A stretch of 64,000 nt of DNA from Pseudomonas sp. UYIF39 (GCF_029963765.1 NZ_JALBYU010000015.1:62001-126000), one strand, 5' to 3'. Shown: positions 44,193 to 53,538, numbered from the stretch's first letter. Notes: generated by a model not told the origin, from the sequence alone. Numbers and translations: made by a program.

Positions 44193-46495
44193 CCTTTGTC
44201 CTCCGTGAAGCGTGGCGGGTTGTCCAGAATCTGCCCGATGTCGTGGTTCGGGGGCACGATGCTGCCGGCTTTCAGCAGCTCGGCGGCCTGCTGGCTGCTG
44301 ACCGCTTTGCTGAAGAAGTAACCCTGGGCGTTCATCGGTGAACCGGTGGCCATCAGCGAGCTGCGCTGCTCCTGGGTTTCGACGCCCTCGGCAATGATGC
44401 CGATCCCGACTTCACGGGCGAAGTTGATGATGGCGCGCAAGGTGTTGGCGCTGGCCGGATCGCGGGCGGCGGTGTCGATGAAGGCCTGAGCGAGTTTCAG
44501 GTGATTGACCTGGTAGGTCTTGAGGTAGTCGAACGAGGAATATTCGGTGCCGAAGTCGTCGATGGCGATCTTCACGCCCAGTTCACGCAGGCGCGGCAGC
44601 ACATCGTTGTGGGTCCATTTGGTCTGGGCCAGCGTCGCTTCCGTGACGTCGAAGCGCAGGTCCCAAGGGCAGAGTTCCCAGCGCGCGGTCGTGCGCAGCA
44701 CGTCATAGATCAGTTCGGGACCACATTTGAGTTGGGCCAGGGACAGCTTGATCGCAATCACCGGCGGTGCCATGCCTTCGTCGCGCCATTGGCGCATTTG
44801 CTGGCAGGCGCGATCCAGTACCCAGTGACCGAGCGCGACGATGGTGCCGGTCCTTTCCGCAGCGGGCAGGAACGCCGGGGCTTCCAGTAAACCGCGCTCA
44901 GGGTGGTTCCAGCTGACTTGCGCTTCCATGCCGAGGATTTTGCCGCTGCTCAGGTCCACTTCCGGCCAGTAATGCAGTTCAAGTTCCTCGTGTTCGATGG
45001 CCGCTCTCAGGTCGCTGGCGATGGTCATGCGTTCGACCACCTCCTGATTGATCTCCTCGGAATGGAAGTGGTACTGGTTGCGGCCCTGTTCCTTGGAGCG
45101 ATACAGCGCCATGTCGGCTTGGGTCAGCAGGCCGTCGGCGCTGGTGCTTTCCGGGGTACAGCTACTGATGCCGATACTCACCGAGACCCGCACATCATTG
45201 CCGGCCAGGGAATAGGGCAGTACCAACGTATCGCGGATCTTGGCGGCCAGGGCTGCGGATTGGGTCGGGTCACTGACCTCCAGCTGCAAGATCGCAAACT
45301 CGTCACCGCCGAGTCGGGCGACCACATCGTTTTCACGCACGCAGGCTTTGATCCGGCGTGCAACCTCTTGCAGCAACAGGTCGCCCACCGGATGGCCGAG
45401 GGTGTCGTTGATGCGTTTGAAGTGATCCAGGTCCAGGTAAAACATGGCGAATGGTGCCGCCCCCCGACGCGCAGAGGCGAATGCCTGGTGCAGCCGCTCG
45501 ATCAGCGTCGCGCGGTTGGCCAGCCCGGTCAGCCCGTCGGTGCGGGCCAGCAGGGCTATTTTCTCTTCGGCCAGTTTGCGTTCAGTGATGTCGATGATGA
45601 TGCCTTCGACTTCCAGCAAACGGCCTTCATCGTCGCGCACCGGGATGTAGCGGTTTTCGACCCACCGCCAGGCTCCTTCGCCCGTGCGCATCCGGAATTC
45701 GATGGAAGCGCCCGCCGCATGACGGTCCAGCACCCGGGCCATGGCGGTGTCGACCTTGGTTTGATCATCGGGATGGATCAGTTCCTGGGCCCAGTTGGCC
45801 GAGGCGACCAGTTTCGCCGCGACATGACCGTATTTGGTGATGTTGTGCGAGATATACATCAACGGAAACGACGGCTCGCCGCGCAACCGATACAGAATGG
45901 TGGGGCTGTTCTGCACGATGATGTTGGCATCGGACAGCTCTCGGGTGCGCTCTTCGACCGCCTGTTCGAGCAACGACATCTTCAGCTCTGCGTCTTGGGT
46001 CATTTGCCACTTGGCCGTCAATGCGCTGGCCATCTGGCGGATTTCGATGGCATCGAAGGGTTTTTTCAGAATCAGCAGGCGATCGCCCAGCTCCAGGCGT
46101 TCGTCGATGTCTTCCCAGGAATAGTCGGAATAAGCGGTGCAAAGCGCCACTTGCAGTTTGGGATCGACCTGCCACAGCCGTTCGATGGTTTCCAGCCCGT
46201 CCCAGCCCGGCGGCATGCGCATGTCAATGAAGGCCATCGCATAGGGCATGTCGTTGGCCAGCGCCGTCTCGACCTTGTCCAGGGCTTCGAGGCCCTGAAA
46301 CGCCGAGTCGAGCACGAAGCTCTGCAGCGATAGCGCCGCAGGGGTGCCGAACAGGGCATTTTCAGCGCTGATCAGGCTGTCGTCGTCGATCGATGGCGGA
46401 CTGAGGATCTTGGCGAAGTCCGCATGAATCGAGGCGGTGTCGTCGACGATAAGAATCCGTCGGTTGGTCCGCGCCAGCAGCGTATTTATCGACAT
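44189..46495 (-). CDS. REC-PAS-GGDEF-EAL protein, probable diguanylate cyclase
   Basis: 768 residues from MSINTLLARTNRRILIVDD at 46495; an upstream in-frame extension is Cys-rich and unlike the family. Receiver at ~10-160, PAS at ~190-310 (FRMRTGEGAWRWVENRYIPV), GGDEF at ~320-480 with intact LGGDEFAIL, EAL at ~490-740. The EAL domain has lost key residues: YWPEV for YQPxx, MEAQVSW for EALxRW, IKLS for VNxS, DVTE for ExTE and LKLAQ for LKIDQ, although DDFG and AEGVET remain. It should make rather than degrade c-di-GMP. First gene of the minus-strand signalling operon. Confidence 0.92.
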   Translation of the reverse strand: MSINTLLARTNRRILIVDDTASIHADFAKILSPPSIDDDSLISAENALFGTPAALSLQSFVLDSAFQGLEALDKVETALANDMPYAMAFIDMRMPPGWDGLETIERLWQVDPKLQVALCTAYSDYSWEDIDERLELGDRLLILKKPFDAIEIRQMASALTAKWQMTQDAELKMSLLEQAVEERTRELSDANIIVQNSPTILYRLRGEPSFPLMYISHNITKYGHVAAKLVASANWAQELIHPDDQTKVDTAMARVLDRHAAGASIEFRMRTGEGAWRWVENRYIPVRDDEGRLLEVEGIIIDITERKLAEEKIALLARTDGLTGLANRATLIERLHQAFASARRGAAPFAMFYLDLDHFKRINDTLGHPVGDLLLQEVARRIKACVRENDVVARLGGDEFAILQLEVSDPTQSAALAAKIRDTLVLPYSLAGNDVRVSVSIGISSCTPESTSADGLLTQADMALYRSKEQGRNQYHFHSEEINQEVVERMTIASDLRAAIEHEELELHYWPEVDLSSGKILGMEAQVSWNHPERGLLEAPAFLPAAERTGTIVALGHWVLDRACQQMRQWRDEGMAPPVIAIKLSLAQLKCGPELIYDVLRTTARWELCPWDLRFDVTEATLAQTKWTHNDVLPRLRELGVKIAIDDFGTEYSSFDYLKTYQVNHLKLAQAFIDTAARDPASANTLRAIINFAREVGIGIIAEGVETQEQRSSLMATGSPMNAQGYFFSKAVSSQQAAELLKAGSIVPPNHDIGQILDNPPRFTEDKG

Positions 46496-46754
46496 ACGCC
46501 AGTACCGGCAGCAGTTTGGTGCGGTGTACTCATAGAGGGGCTTCCTTTCCCTGATCACCTGGCCGAACGTACAGATTTGGATCCGAGTCAGCTGAGCATA
46601 GTCGTCTGTCCCGCACTTCGCGCAACTCAATGAGCTGAATCATTTCCGTTGGCGGGCTGAAAATCATCTAGCCTGTAGGTCAGGCTCCGGCAATAGGGGA
46701 TGTTTGCCTCGGGGCCTGCCGCAACGATGTGCCCGTTTCACTTGAGGTGACGCC
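46496..46754. promoter_or_regulatory. Divergent promoter region of the signalling locus
   Basis: 259 bp between the diguanylate cyclase and the REC-HD-GYP-like gene. It must contain both promoters; I could not place their core elements. Confidence 0.4.
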
Positions 46755-48119
46755 ATGGAAGAGCAACTCCCCACGACTTTGAACGATAAACCCAAGGTGC
46801 TGCTGGTCGATGACGAGGAGTCAATCCTCAACAGCCTGCGTCGCCTGTTACGCGGCCAACCCTACGAGGTGCTGCTGGCCACCAGCGGTGCCCAGGCGCT
46901 GGAGGTCATGGCGCAACAGTCCATCGACCTGGTGATGACCGACGCACGCATGCCCAATATGGACGGCGCCACGCTGCTGGCCCGCATCCATCAGCTTTAC
47001 CCGACGACCACCCGGATTCTGCTCACCGGCTACGCCGACATGCCGACGATCATCAAAGCGATCAACGAAGGGAAGATTCACCGCTACATCAGCAAACCCT
47101 GGAATGACGAGGAAATGCTCCTGACCTTGCGCCAGGCCCTGGCTCATCAACATTCCGAGCGCGAACGCCAGCGCCTGGAACAGTTGACCCGGCTGCAGAA
47201 CGACCAGTTGAAGTCGCTCAACATCACCCTGGAAAAACACGTCGCCGCCCGCACCGCCGAACTCCAGCAGACCGCCGACATGCTCGACCTGGCCTACGAA
47301 GAGCTCAAGCACAGCTATGTCACCGGCACCGAGGTGTTCTCGCTGCTAGCTAACCTGCGCCTGCCGCCGGCCAAACAGACCAACCGCCAGATCATCGAAC
47401 TGGTGCGGGTGTACTGCAAACTTCATGGCCTGGACGAGGGCACCAGTCGCGACCTGACCATGGCCGCAGCGCTCTACAACATCGGCAAACTGAGCTGGAC
47501 CGACAGCATGATAACCGCGCCCGCGGACCTTCTGCACCACAACGATCGGGAGCGCTATCGCGGTTATCCCAAGCAGAGCGAATCGCTGTTGATGACACTC
47601 GATCCGATGAAGGACGCCGCCCGTCTGATTCTTCACCATCAGGAGCGCTGGGACGGCAGTGGTTTCCCCGACCGGCTCAAGGGCGAGGCGATTCCGTTCG
47701 GTTCGCGGCTGCTGAAACTCGCGGTGGATTTCATCGAGTTGCAGCGCGGGCTGATCCTTGAGCGGCAGATGAACAGCGATGAAGCGCTGGTCTACATCCG
47801 CAGCTATGCCGGGCGACTCTACGATCCCGAGTTGGTGGAGGATTTCATACAGGTGTGTGCCGCGTACCTGAGCGATGTCTCGTTGGCCGACCCGTCAGTG
47901 AAGGTGCTGACCACACGGGAAGTGACGGCGGGCATGATCCTGGCGCGCAACCTCAATGCCGACAACGGCATGCTGCTGCTCAATGCCGGCAAGGTGTTGA
48001 ATGGGCCGCTGGTGGAGAAGTTGATCGCCTTCGAAGCCATGGAAGGTGCGAAATACAGCATTTTCGTGAAGGTGCCGGAGGAAGAGGAGACCGCGCTGCT
48101 GGAACAAGCCACTACATAG
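46755..48119 (+). CDS. Response regulator with degenerate HD-GYP-like domain
   Basis: 454 residues. Receiver at ~14-125 (VLLVDDEESILNSLRRLL, phospho-acceptor D63 in MTDARMPNMDG, SKPWND as in RpfG-type receivers), coiled coil ~130-190, HD-GYP-like domain ~190-370, C-terminal region ~370-454 with MILARNLNADNGMLLL as in other HD-type signalling proteins. The catalytic HD pair is replaced (ALYNIGKLSW instead of LHDIGK), while HHQERWDGSGFP survives. Phosphodiesterase activity is therefore doubtful; a c-di-GMP effector or scaffold role is more likely. Confidence 0.9.
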   Translation: MEEQLPTTLNDKPKVLLVDDEESILNSLRRLLRGQPYEVLLATSGAQALEVMAQQSIDLVMTDARMPNMDGATLLARIHQLYPTTTRILLTGYADMPTIIKAINEGKIHRYISKPWNDEEMLLTLRQALAHQHSERERQRLEQLTRLQNDQLKSLNITLEKHVAARTAELQQTADMLDLAYEELKHSYVTGTEVFSLLANLRLPPAKQTNRQIIELVRVYCKLHGLDEGTSRDLTMAAALYNIGKLSWTDSMITAPADLLHHNDRERYRGYPKQSESLLMTLDPMKDAARLILHHQERWDGSGFPDRLKGEAIPFGSRLLKLAVDFIELQRGLILERQMNSDEALVYIRSYAGRLYDPELVEDFIQVCAAYLSDVSLADPSVKVLTTREVTAGMILARNLNADNGMLLLNAGKVLNGPLVEKLIAFEAMEGAKYSIFVKVPEEEETALLEQATT

Positions 48120-48209
48120 TCGCGGGTGCAGGATGTGATTTTTTCGGGGGTGACGACGCGGCAGCGGCCATGTGATCCTTGCGCCTTTTTCCAAGGACGA
48201 CTCTGATCC

Positions 48210-48644
48210 ATGACGCTTCCATCCGCTGCTTCGCCCCGTCTCATCCGCATCGCCGCCGCCCTGTTGATCGGCCCGGACGGTCGCACGCTGTTGGTCCGCA
48301 AGCGCGGCACCGAAGCGTTCATGCAACCGGGGGGCAAGATCGAAGCCCATGAGCAACCGGTCCACGCGTTGGCCCGTGAACTGGAAGAAGAATTGGGCCT
48401 GGTCATCGATCCGGCACACGCCACTTATCTGGGGCAATTCTCGGCACCGGCCGCCAATGAGCCGGGTTTTACCGTCCAGGCCGAACTCTTTCAACTGGCC
48501 ATCGATTCCGACGTATCGCCTGCGGCTGAGATTGAAGAGGTGCGCTGGATCGACCCGGCCACTGACGGCAATATCACACTGGCGCCATTGACACGGGACC
48601 TGATCCTGCCGTTTTATCGAGCCTCGCACACCGAAACTGCCTGA
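48210..48644 (+). CDS. Nudix hydrolase
   Basis: 144 residues with a complete Nudix box, GGKIEAHE followed by ALARELEEELGL (GX5EX7REUXEEXGU). Nudix enzymes cleave nucleoside diphosphates linked to another group; substrate unknown. Begins 90 bp after the HD-GYP-like gene and precedes lysE/GNAT genes on the same strand. Confidence 0.9.
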   Translation: MTLPSAASPRLIRIAAALLIGPDGRTLLVRKRGTEAFMQPGGKIEAHEQPVHALARELEEELGLVIDPAHATYLGQFSAPAANEPGFTVQAELFQLAIDSDVSPAAEIEEVRWIDPATDGNITLAPLTRDLILPFYRASHTETA

Positions 48645-48668
48645 TTGTTCCCGGACGAAGGACTGCCC

Positions 48669-49307
48669 ATGATCCCGCTTCAAGACTTGCTGATTTTCGC
48701 CGCTGCCGCATTGCTGATGGTGCTGACGCCGGGGCCGAACATGATTTACCTGATCTCCCGTTCGATCTGCCAGGGGCGCAAGGCCGGTGTGACCTCGTTG
48801 CTCGGTGTGGTCGCGGGGTTTTTCGTGCACCTTTTCGCGGCGGCTGCCGGTTTGACTGCGGTGTTTCTGGCGGTGCCGATGGCCTACGAAGTGCTGAAGT
48901 GGGCCGGCGCGCTGTACCTGATGTGGCTGGCCTGGCAGGCGGTCAAACCGGGTGCGCGTTCACCGTTCGAAGCGCAGCAGTTGCCGCCGGACTCGTCACG
49001 CAAACTGATCACCATGGGTTTTCTCACCAGCGCGCTGAACCCGAAGATTGCGGTGTTTTACTTGTCGGTGTTTCCGCAGTTCATCACGCCTGAGCATGGC
49101 TCCGTGTTCACCCAAAGCATCACGCTGGGTCTGACCCAAATCAGCGTCAGTTTCAGCGTCAATCTGCTGATCGCGCTGTTCGCCGCGGGCATCGCCTCCT
49201 GGTTCGTCAACAACCCGACCTGGCTGGCGGTGCAGCGCTATTTCATGGGGTTCGTACTGTCGGCGCTGGCGGTGCGACTGATGATTGAACAACGACGGAT
49301 GGCTTGA
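48669..49307 (+). CDS. LysE/RhtB-family amino acid exporter
   Basis: 212 residues, about six helices; starts MIPLQDLLIFAAAALLMVLTPGPNM, the LysE signature TPGPN being clear, then GVVAGFFVH and GFLTSALNPKIAVFYLSVFPQF. GAAGGA ribosome site 5 nt before the ATG. Exports amino acids or related metabolites. Ends 2 bp before the GNAT gene. Confidence 0.9.
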   Translation: MIPLQDLLIFAAAALLMVLTPGPNMIYLISRSICQGRKAGVTSLLGVVAGFFVHLFAAAAGLTAVFLAVPMAYEVLKWAGALYLMWLAWQAVKPGARSPFEAQQLPPDSSRKLITMGFLTSALNPKIAVFYLSVFPQFITPEHGSVFTQSITLGLTQISVSFSVNLLIALFAAGIASWFVNNPTWLAVQRYFMGFVLSALAVRLMIEQRRMA

Positions 49308-49309
49308 CC

Positions 49310-49807
49310 ATGTGGATTGAACGGCTTGATGCCAGTCATGCCCTGGATTATCGAGCGCTGATGCTCGAAGCCTATGACCTGCATCCCCAGGCGTTTACCT
49401 CCAGCGTGCGCGAACGCGCCGTGATGCCGTTGAGTTGGTGGGAGTCGCGTCTGACCAGCAAGCTGGACGTGGTGTTCGGTGCGTTCGAAGGCGGTGAGTT
49501 GGCGGGCATCGTCGGCCTGGCCTTCGAGCCTCGGGAAAAGGCCCGGCACAAGGCGACATTGTTTGGCATGTACGTGTCCGGCAAAGTCCGGCAACGCGGG
49601 GTCGGTTATCACCTGGTGCAGGCCGCCCTGGCTGAAGCGCAGGACCATAAAGGTTTGAGGCTGGTCCAGCTGACCGTCACCGCCGGCAATGACGCCGCGT
49701 TCAACCTGTACCAGCGTTGCGGCTTCATCCAGTTCGGTCTCGAACCTTTGGCGGTACGGGTGGGCGAGGACTACTTCGACAAAATCCACATGTGGCGGGA
49801 AATCTGA
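49310..49807 (+). CDS. GNAT-family N-acetyltransferase
   Basis: 165 residues. Acetyl-CoA motif A is MYVSGKVRQRGVGYHLVQAAL, with the R/Q-x-x-G-x-G/A pattern, followed by NDAAFNLYQRCGF, the motif B region. The ATG at 49310 is chosen; an in-frame TTG at 49304 overlaps the lysE stop. Acceptor unknown; the LysE neighbour suggests an amino acid or small amine. Confidence 0.88.
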   Translation: MWIERLDASHALDYRALMLEAYDLHPQAFTSSVRERAVMPLSWWESRLTSKLDVVFGAFEGGELAGIVGLAFEPREKARHKATLFGMYVSGKVRQRGVGYHLVQAALAEAQDHKGLRLVQLTVTAGNDAAFNLYQRCGFIQFGLEPLAVRVGEDYFDKIHMWREI

Positions 49808-49862
49808 AGCCACCGACATCCCTACCCAGGGTGATCACCAAAGATGTGGTCACAGAAAATCC

Positions 49863-49953
49863 CTGTGGGAGCGAGCTTGCTCGCGATAGCGGCGGCACAG
49901 TCAGCATTGATGTAGCAGACAGACCGCCATCGCGAGCAAGCTAGCTCCCACAG
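49863..49953. repeat. REP element pair (GGGAGCGAGCTTGCTCGC type)
   Basis: CTGTGGGAGCGAGCTTGCTC at 49863 and its complement ending at 49953 (one mismatch, GCTAGCTCCC). Lies between the convergent GNAT and metR genes. Confidence 0.92.
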
Positions 49954-49957
49954 GTTT

Positions 49958-50887
49958 TCATCGAACGGCGCTGACGCCGTCGAGTGTCGAGAACGACGTG
50001 TCCTTGGCCGTCAGCAAAAAGTCGCGCATGTACGGCGCATCCAGCATGTCGGCGCGAATCCCGGCGTACAGCGTCGCAAACAAACCTTTCTCGCCCAGCC
50101 GCTTGGCCTTCACATAACCCCGTGAGCTGTATTCATGCAGCGCCCAATGGGGCATGCCGCACACACCGCGACCGCTGGCCACTAATTGCATCATCATCAC
50201 CGTCAGTTCCGAGGTGCGGACCTGCGCCGGTTCGATGTCGGCCGGTTCCAGGAAACGGGTAAAGATGTCCAGCCGATCACGCTCCACCGGGTAGGTGATC
50301 AGCGTTTCGGTAAGCAAATCCTCCGGGACGATGTAGGCCTTGCTCGCCAAACGGTGCTGATTGGCCACCGCGAGCATCGCTTCGTAGGTGAACAACGGCA
50401 CGTAAGTGATCCCGGCCAGTTCCAGCGGATCAGAGGTCACCACCAGATCCAGATCGCCACGGGCCAGCGCCGGCAGCGGGGCGAAGGAGAACCCGGAGGC
50501 CAGGTCCAGTTCGACTTCCGGCCAGGCATCGCGGAACTGGTCGATGGTCGGCATCAGCCACTGGAAGCAACTGTGGCACTCGATCGCCATGTGCAAACGC
50601 CCGGCCGTGCCACCGGCCAGCCGCGCGATATCGCGCTCGGCGCCGCGCAGCAACGGCAGGGTGGCATCGGCCAGTTGCAGCAGACGCAAACCGGCGCTGG
50701 TGAAGCGCACCGGTTTGGTCTTGCGCACGAACAACGGCATGCCCATGCGCTCCTCCAGTTCCTTGAACTGGTGGGACAGGGCCGACTGCGTCAGGTGCAG
50801 GCGGTCGGCCGCATCCACCAGGCTATCGGCTTCGCGCAAGGCGTGCAGGGTCTTCAGATGACGGATTTCAAGCACCGGGGGCTCCAT
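49958..50887 (-). CDS. metR: LysR-type methionine regulator MetR
   Basis: 309 residues. N-terminal HTH: LEIRHLKTLHALREADSLVDAA, LTQSALSHQFKELEERMG; effector domain matching MetR (ECHSCFQWLMPTIDQFR, ITYPVERDRLDIFTRFL, MVASGRGVCGMPHWAL-like). MetR activates metE with homocysteine as co-inducer. It is divergent from metE across 95 bp, the classical arrangement. Confidence 0.95.
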   Translation of the reverse strand: MEPPVLEIRHLKTLHALREADSLVDAADRLHLTQSALSHQFKELEERMGMPLFVRKTKPVRFTSAGLRLLQLADATLPLLRGAERDIARLAGGTAGRLHMAIECHSCFQWLMPTIDQFRDAWPEVELDLASGFSFAPLPALARGDLDLVVTSDPLELAGITYVPLFTYEAMLAVANQHRLASKAYIVPEDLLTETLITYPVERDRLDIFTRFLEPADIEPAQVRTSELTVMMMQLVASGRGVCGMPHWALHEYSSRGYVKAKRLGEKGLFATLYAGIRADMLDAPYMRDFLLTAKDTSFSTLDGVSAVR

Positions 50888-50917
50888 GAGGAAAACTTGT
50901 GATCAACACGAAAAGGT

Positions 50918-50930
50918 TGAGTTTGTCTCA
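50918..50930. promoter_or_regulatory. Candidate MetR box in the metR-metE intergenic region
   Basis: TGAG-TTTGT-CTCA is a 4-5-4 inverted repeat close to the MetR consensus TGAA-N5-TTCA, with symmetric changes in both halves, 53 bp upstream of the metE ATG. Confidence 0.55.
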
Positions 50931-50982
50931 TGTTGGCTTGGGTGTCGACAATAGGGCCATCTTTTACAGGGAGAAATTCACC

Positions 50983-53295
50983 ATGGCTCTGGCCCATACA
51001 CTTGGTTTTCCACGCATTGGCGCGGACCGCGAACTGAAAAAAGCCCTCGAATCCTACTGGAAGGGCGATCTGGATCAGGACGCGCTGAAAAGCGTCGGCC
51101 GCCAATTGCGCGCCACCCATTGGCAATTGCAGAAAGACGCCGGTATCGACCTGCTGCCCGTGGGCGACTTCGCCTGGTACGACCAGGTCCTGACCCATTC
51201 CCTGACCTTCGGTGTGATTCCCGACCGTTTTGACAGCGCCAAGGATTCGCGCGGCCTGCCGACCCTCGACACCCTGTTCGCCATGGCCCGTGGCGCCACC
51301 GCTGCCTGCTGCGGCGGCGAACACAGCAAAGCGCAATACGCCCAGGAACTGACCAAGTGGTTCGACACCAACTACCACTACCTGGTCCCGGAATTCACCG
51401 CTGACCAGCAGTTCAAGCTGAGCTGGGAACAGTTGTTCGACGAAGTCGACGAGGCGAAGGCCCTCGGCCACAACGTCAAACCGGTGATCATCGGTCCACT
51501 GACTTACCTGTGGCTGGGCAAAGCCAAGGGCAACGACTTCGACAAGCTCGACCTGCTGGAACGCCTGCTGCCGATCTACGGCGAAATCCTCGGTCGCCTC
51601 GCCGCCCAAGGCGTGGAGTGGGTGCAAATCGACGAACCGATCCTGACCCTCGACCTGCCACAGGCCTGGAAAAACGCCTTCGAACGCGCCTATCACATCC
51701 TTCAATACTCGCCGCTGAAAAAACTGGTGGCGACCTACTTCAGTGGTCTTGAAGACAACCTCGGCCTGGCGGTCAGCCTACCGGTGCAAGGCCTGCACAT
51801 CGATGCCGTGCGTGCGCCGGATCAACTCGGCCAAGTGCTGGACCGTCTGCCGACCTACAAGATTCTCTCGGTGGGGCTGGTCAACGGTCGCAACGTCTGG
51901 CGCTGCGAACTGGAGCAAGTGCTGGCGCAACTACTACCGGCCCAGGAACGCTTTGGCGACAACCTGTGGGTCAGCAGTTCCTGCTCACTGCTGCACAGCC
52001 CGGTGGATCTGGATCGCGAAGACAAACTCGACCCGGAACTGAAAAGCTGGCTGGCGTTTGCCGTGCAGAAGTGTGGCGAAATCGCCGTGCTGCGTGATGC
52101 CTTGAACGACCCGCAATCATCCAAGGTGCAAGCCGCCCTGGCCGAAAGCCGTGCCATTCAAGCCAGCCGTGCCGAGTCGCCGCGTATTCACAAAGCCGAA
52201 GTTCAGGCGCGTATCGCTGCCATCGGCGCAACGGACAGCCAACGTCACTCGCCGTTCGCCAAACGCATCGAGCAACAACGTGCGCGGCTGAAACTGCCGG
52301 CATTCCCGACCACCACCATCGGCTCGTTCCCGCAGACCGGTTCGATCCGTCTGGCACGCCAGGCCTTCAAGCAAGGCAAGCTGTCGGCCAACGATTACAC
52401 CGACGCCATGCACAGCGAAATCCGCCATGCCGTGCAAGTTCAGGAACGCTTGGGTCTGGACGTGCTGGTACACGGTGAAGCCGAACGCAACGACATGGTC
52501 GAGTACTTCGCCGAGCAACTGGACGGCTACCTGTTCACCCGGTTCGGTTGGGTGCAGAGCTACGGTTCGCGCTGTGTGAAACCGGCGATCATCTACGGCG
52601 ACCTGAGCCGCCCGAACGCCATGACCGTCGACTGGATCACCTATGCCCAGAGCCTGACCGACAAGGTCATGAAAGGCATGCTCACCGGTCCCGTGACCAT
52701 GCTGATGTGGTCATTCCCGCGTGAAGACGTCTCGCGCAAAATTCAGGCGCAGCAGTTGGCGCTCGCTTTGCGTGACGAAGTGGTCGACCTGGAAAGCGCC
52801 GGCATCAAGATCGTGCAGATCGACGAAGCCGCCTTCCGTGAAGGCCTGCCGCTGCGTCGGGCGCAATGGCTGGAGTATCTCGACTGGGCGACGGAAGCGT
52901 TCCGTCTCACAGCATCCGGCGTGCGGGATGAAACCCAGATCCACACCCACATGTGCTACAGCGAATTCAACGATGTGATCGAATCCATCGCCGCCATGGA
53001 CGCCGACGTGATCACCATCGAAACCTCGCGTTCGGACATGGAATTGCTGGAGGCTTTCGAAGCGTTCGATTACCCGAACGACATCGGTCCGGGCGTCTAC
53101 GACATCCACTCGCCACGAGTTCCGGACACGGCCGAGATGGTCAAGTTGATGAGCAAAGCGGTGAAGCGCATTCCGGCTGAGCGCTTGTGGGTGAACCCGG
53201 ATTGTGGGTTGAAGACTCGGGCGTGGCCGGAAACCGAGGCAGCGCTGGTCAACATGGTGGCGGCGGCGCGGCAGTTGCGGAGCGTGCTGGCATAA
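50983..53295 (+). CDS. metE: Cobalamin-independent methionine synthase
   Basis: 770 residues; transfers methyl from 5-methyltetrahydropteroyl-tri-glutamate to homocysteine. N-terminus MALAHTLGFPRIGADRELKKAL. Zinc ligands are H656 and C658 (HTHMCYSEF) and C741 (NPDCGLKTR), with IETSRSDMELLEAF nearby. Start chosen at 50983 for the AGGGAG ribosome site and family N-terminus. No cobalamin riboswitch in the short leader; control is expected through MetR. Confidence 0.97.
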   Translation: MALAHTLGFPRIGADRELKKALESYWKGDLDQDALKSVGRQLRATHWQLQKDAGIDLLPVGDFAWYDQVLTHSLTFGVIPDRFDSAKDSRGLPTLDTLFAMARGATAACCGGEHSKAQYAQELTKWFDTNYHYLVPEFTADQQFKLSWEQLFDEVDEAKALGHNVKPVIIGPLTYLWLGKAKGNDFDKLDLLERLLPIYGEILGRLAAQGVEWVQIDEPILTLDLPQAWKNAFERAYHILQYSPLKKLVATYFSGLEDNLGLAVSLPVQGLHIDAVRAPDQLGQVLDRLPTYKILSVGLVNGRNVWRCELEQVLAQLLPAQERFGDNLWVSSSCSLLHSPVDLDREDKLDPELKSWLAFAVQKCGEIAVLRDALNDPQSSKVQAALAESRAIQASRAESPRIHKAEVQARIAAIGATDSQRHSPFAKRIEQQRARLKLPAFPTTTIGSFPQTGSIRLARQAFKQGKLSANDYTDAMHSEIRHAVQVQERLGLDVLVHGEAERNDMVEYFAEQLDGYLFTRFGWVQSYGSRCVKPAIIYGDLSRPNAMTVDWITYAQSLTDKVMKGMLTGPVTMLMWSFPREDVSRKIQAQQLALALRDEVVDLESAGIKIVQIDEAAFREGLPLRRAQWLEYLDWATEAFRLTASGVRDETQIHTHMCYSEFNDVIESIAAMDADVITIETSRSDMELLEAFEAFDYPNDIGPGVYDIHSPRVPDTAEMVKLMSKAVKRIPAERLWVNPDCGLKTRAWPETEAALVNMVAAARQLRSVLA

Positions 53296-53317
53296 ATCAT
53301 CGGCTCATCAGGGCGCT

Positions 53318-53366
53318 AAAAAAAAGCAAAACCCGCCGAACCGGTAATGGTCGACGGTTTTTTTTA
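53318..53366 (+). terminator. Terminator after metE
   Basis: AAAACCCGCCGAACC ... GGTCGACGGTTTTTTTT forms an imperfect stem with a run of eight T residues about 50 bp past the metE stop. Confidence 0.65.
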
Positions 53367-53460
53367 TTTGGCCGACTCAGTTGAGCAATAGAGTTGGATA
53401 CCTATATTGGTTATAGAAAGGGTCGACGCTATATTGAATTGATCTAATTTTCCGAAAAGA

Positions 53461-53478
53461 ACTGTCAGATATGACAGT
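53461..53478. promoter_or_regulatory. Candidate operator before the halovibrin-like gene
   Basis: ACTGTCA-GATA-TGACAGT, a perfect inverted repeat with 7-bp arms and 4-bp spacer, 61 bp upstream of the ATG at 53539. Confidence 0.45.
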
Positions 53479-53538
53479 AGGCGTCGTGGGGGGGATTGCG
53501 TCTAATAACACTAATTCGGAAAAGGTTGAGATATTACA

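Noticed and set aside
50888..50982. Cobalamin riboswitch before metE
   Set aside because: The leader is only 95 bp and lacks a B12-box-like stretch; MetR control explains the context.
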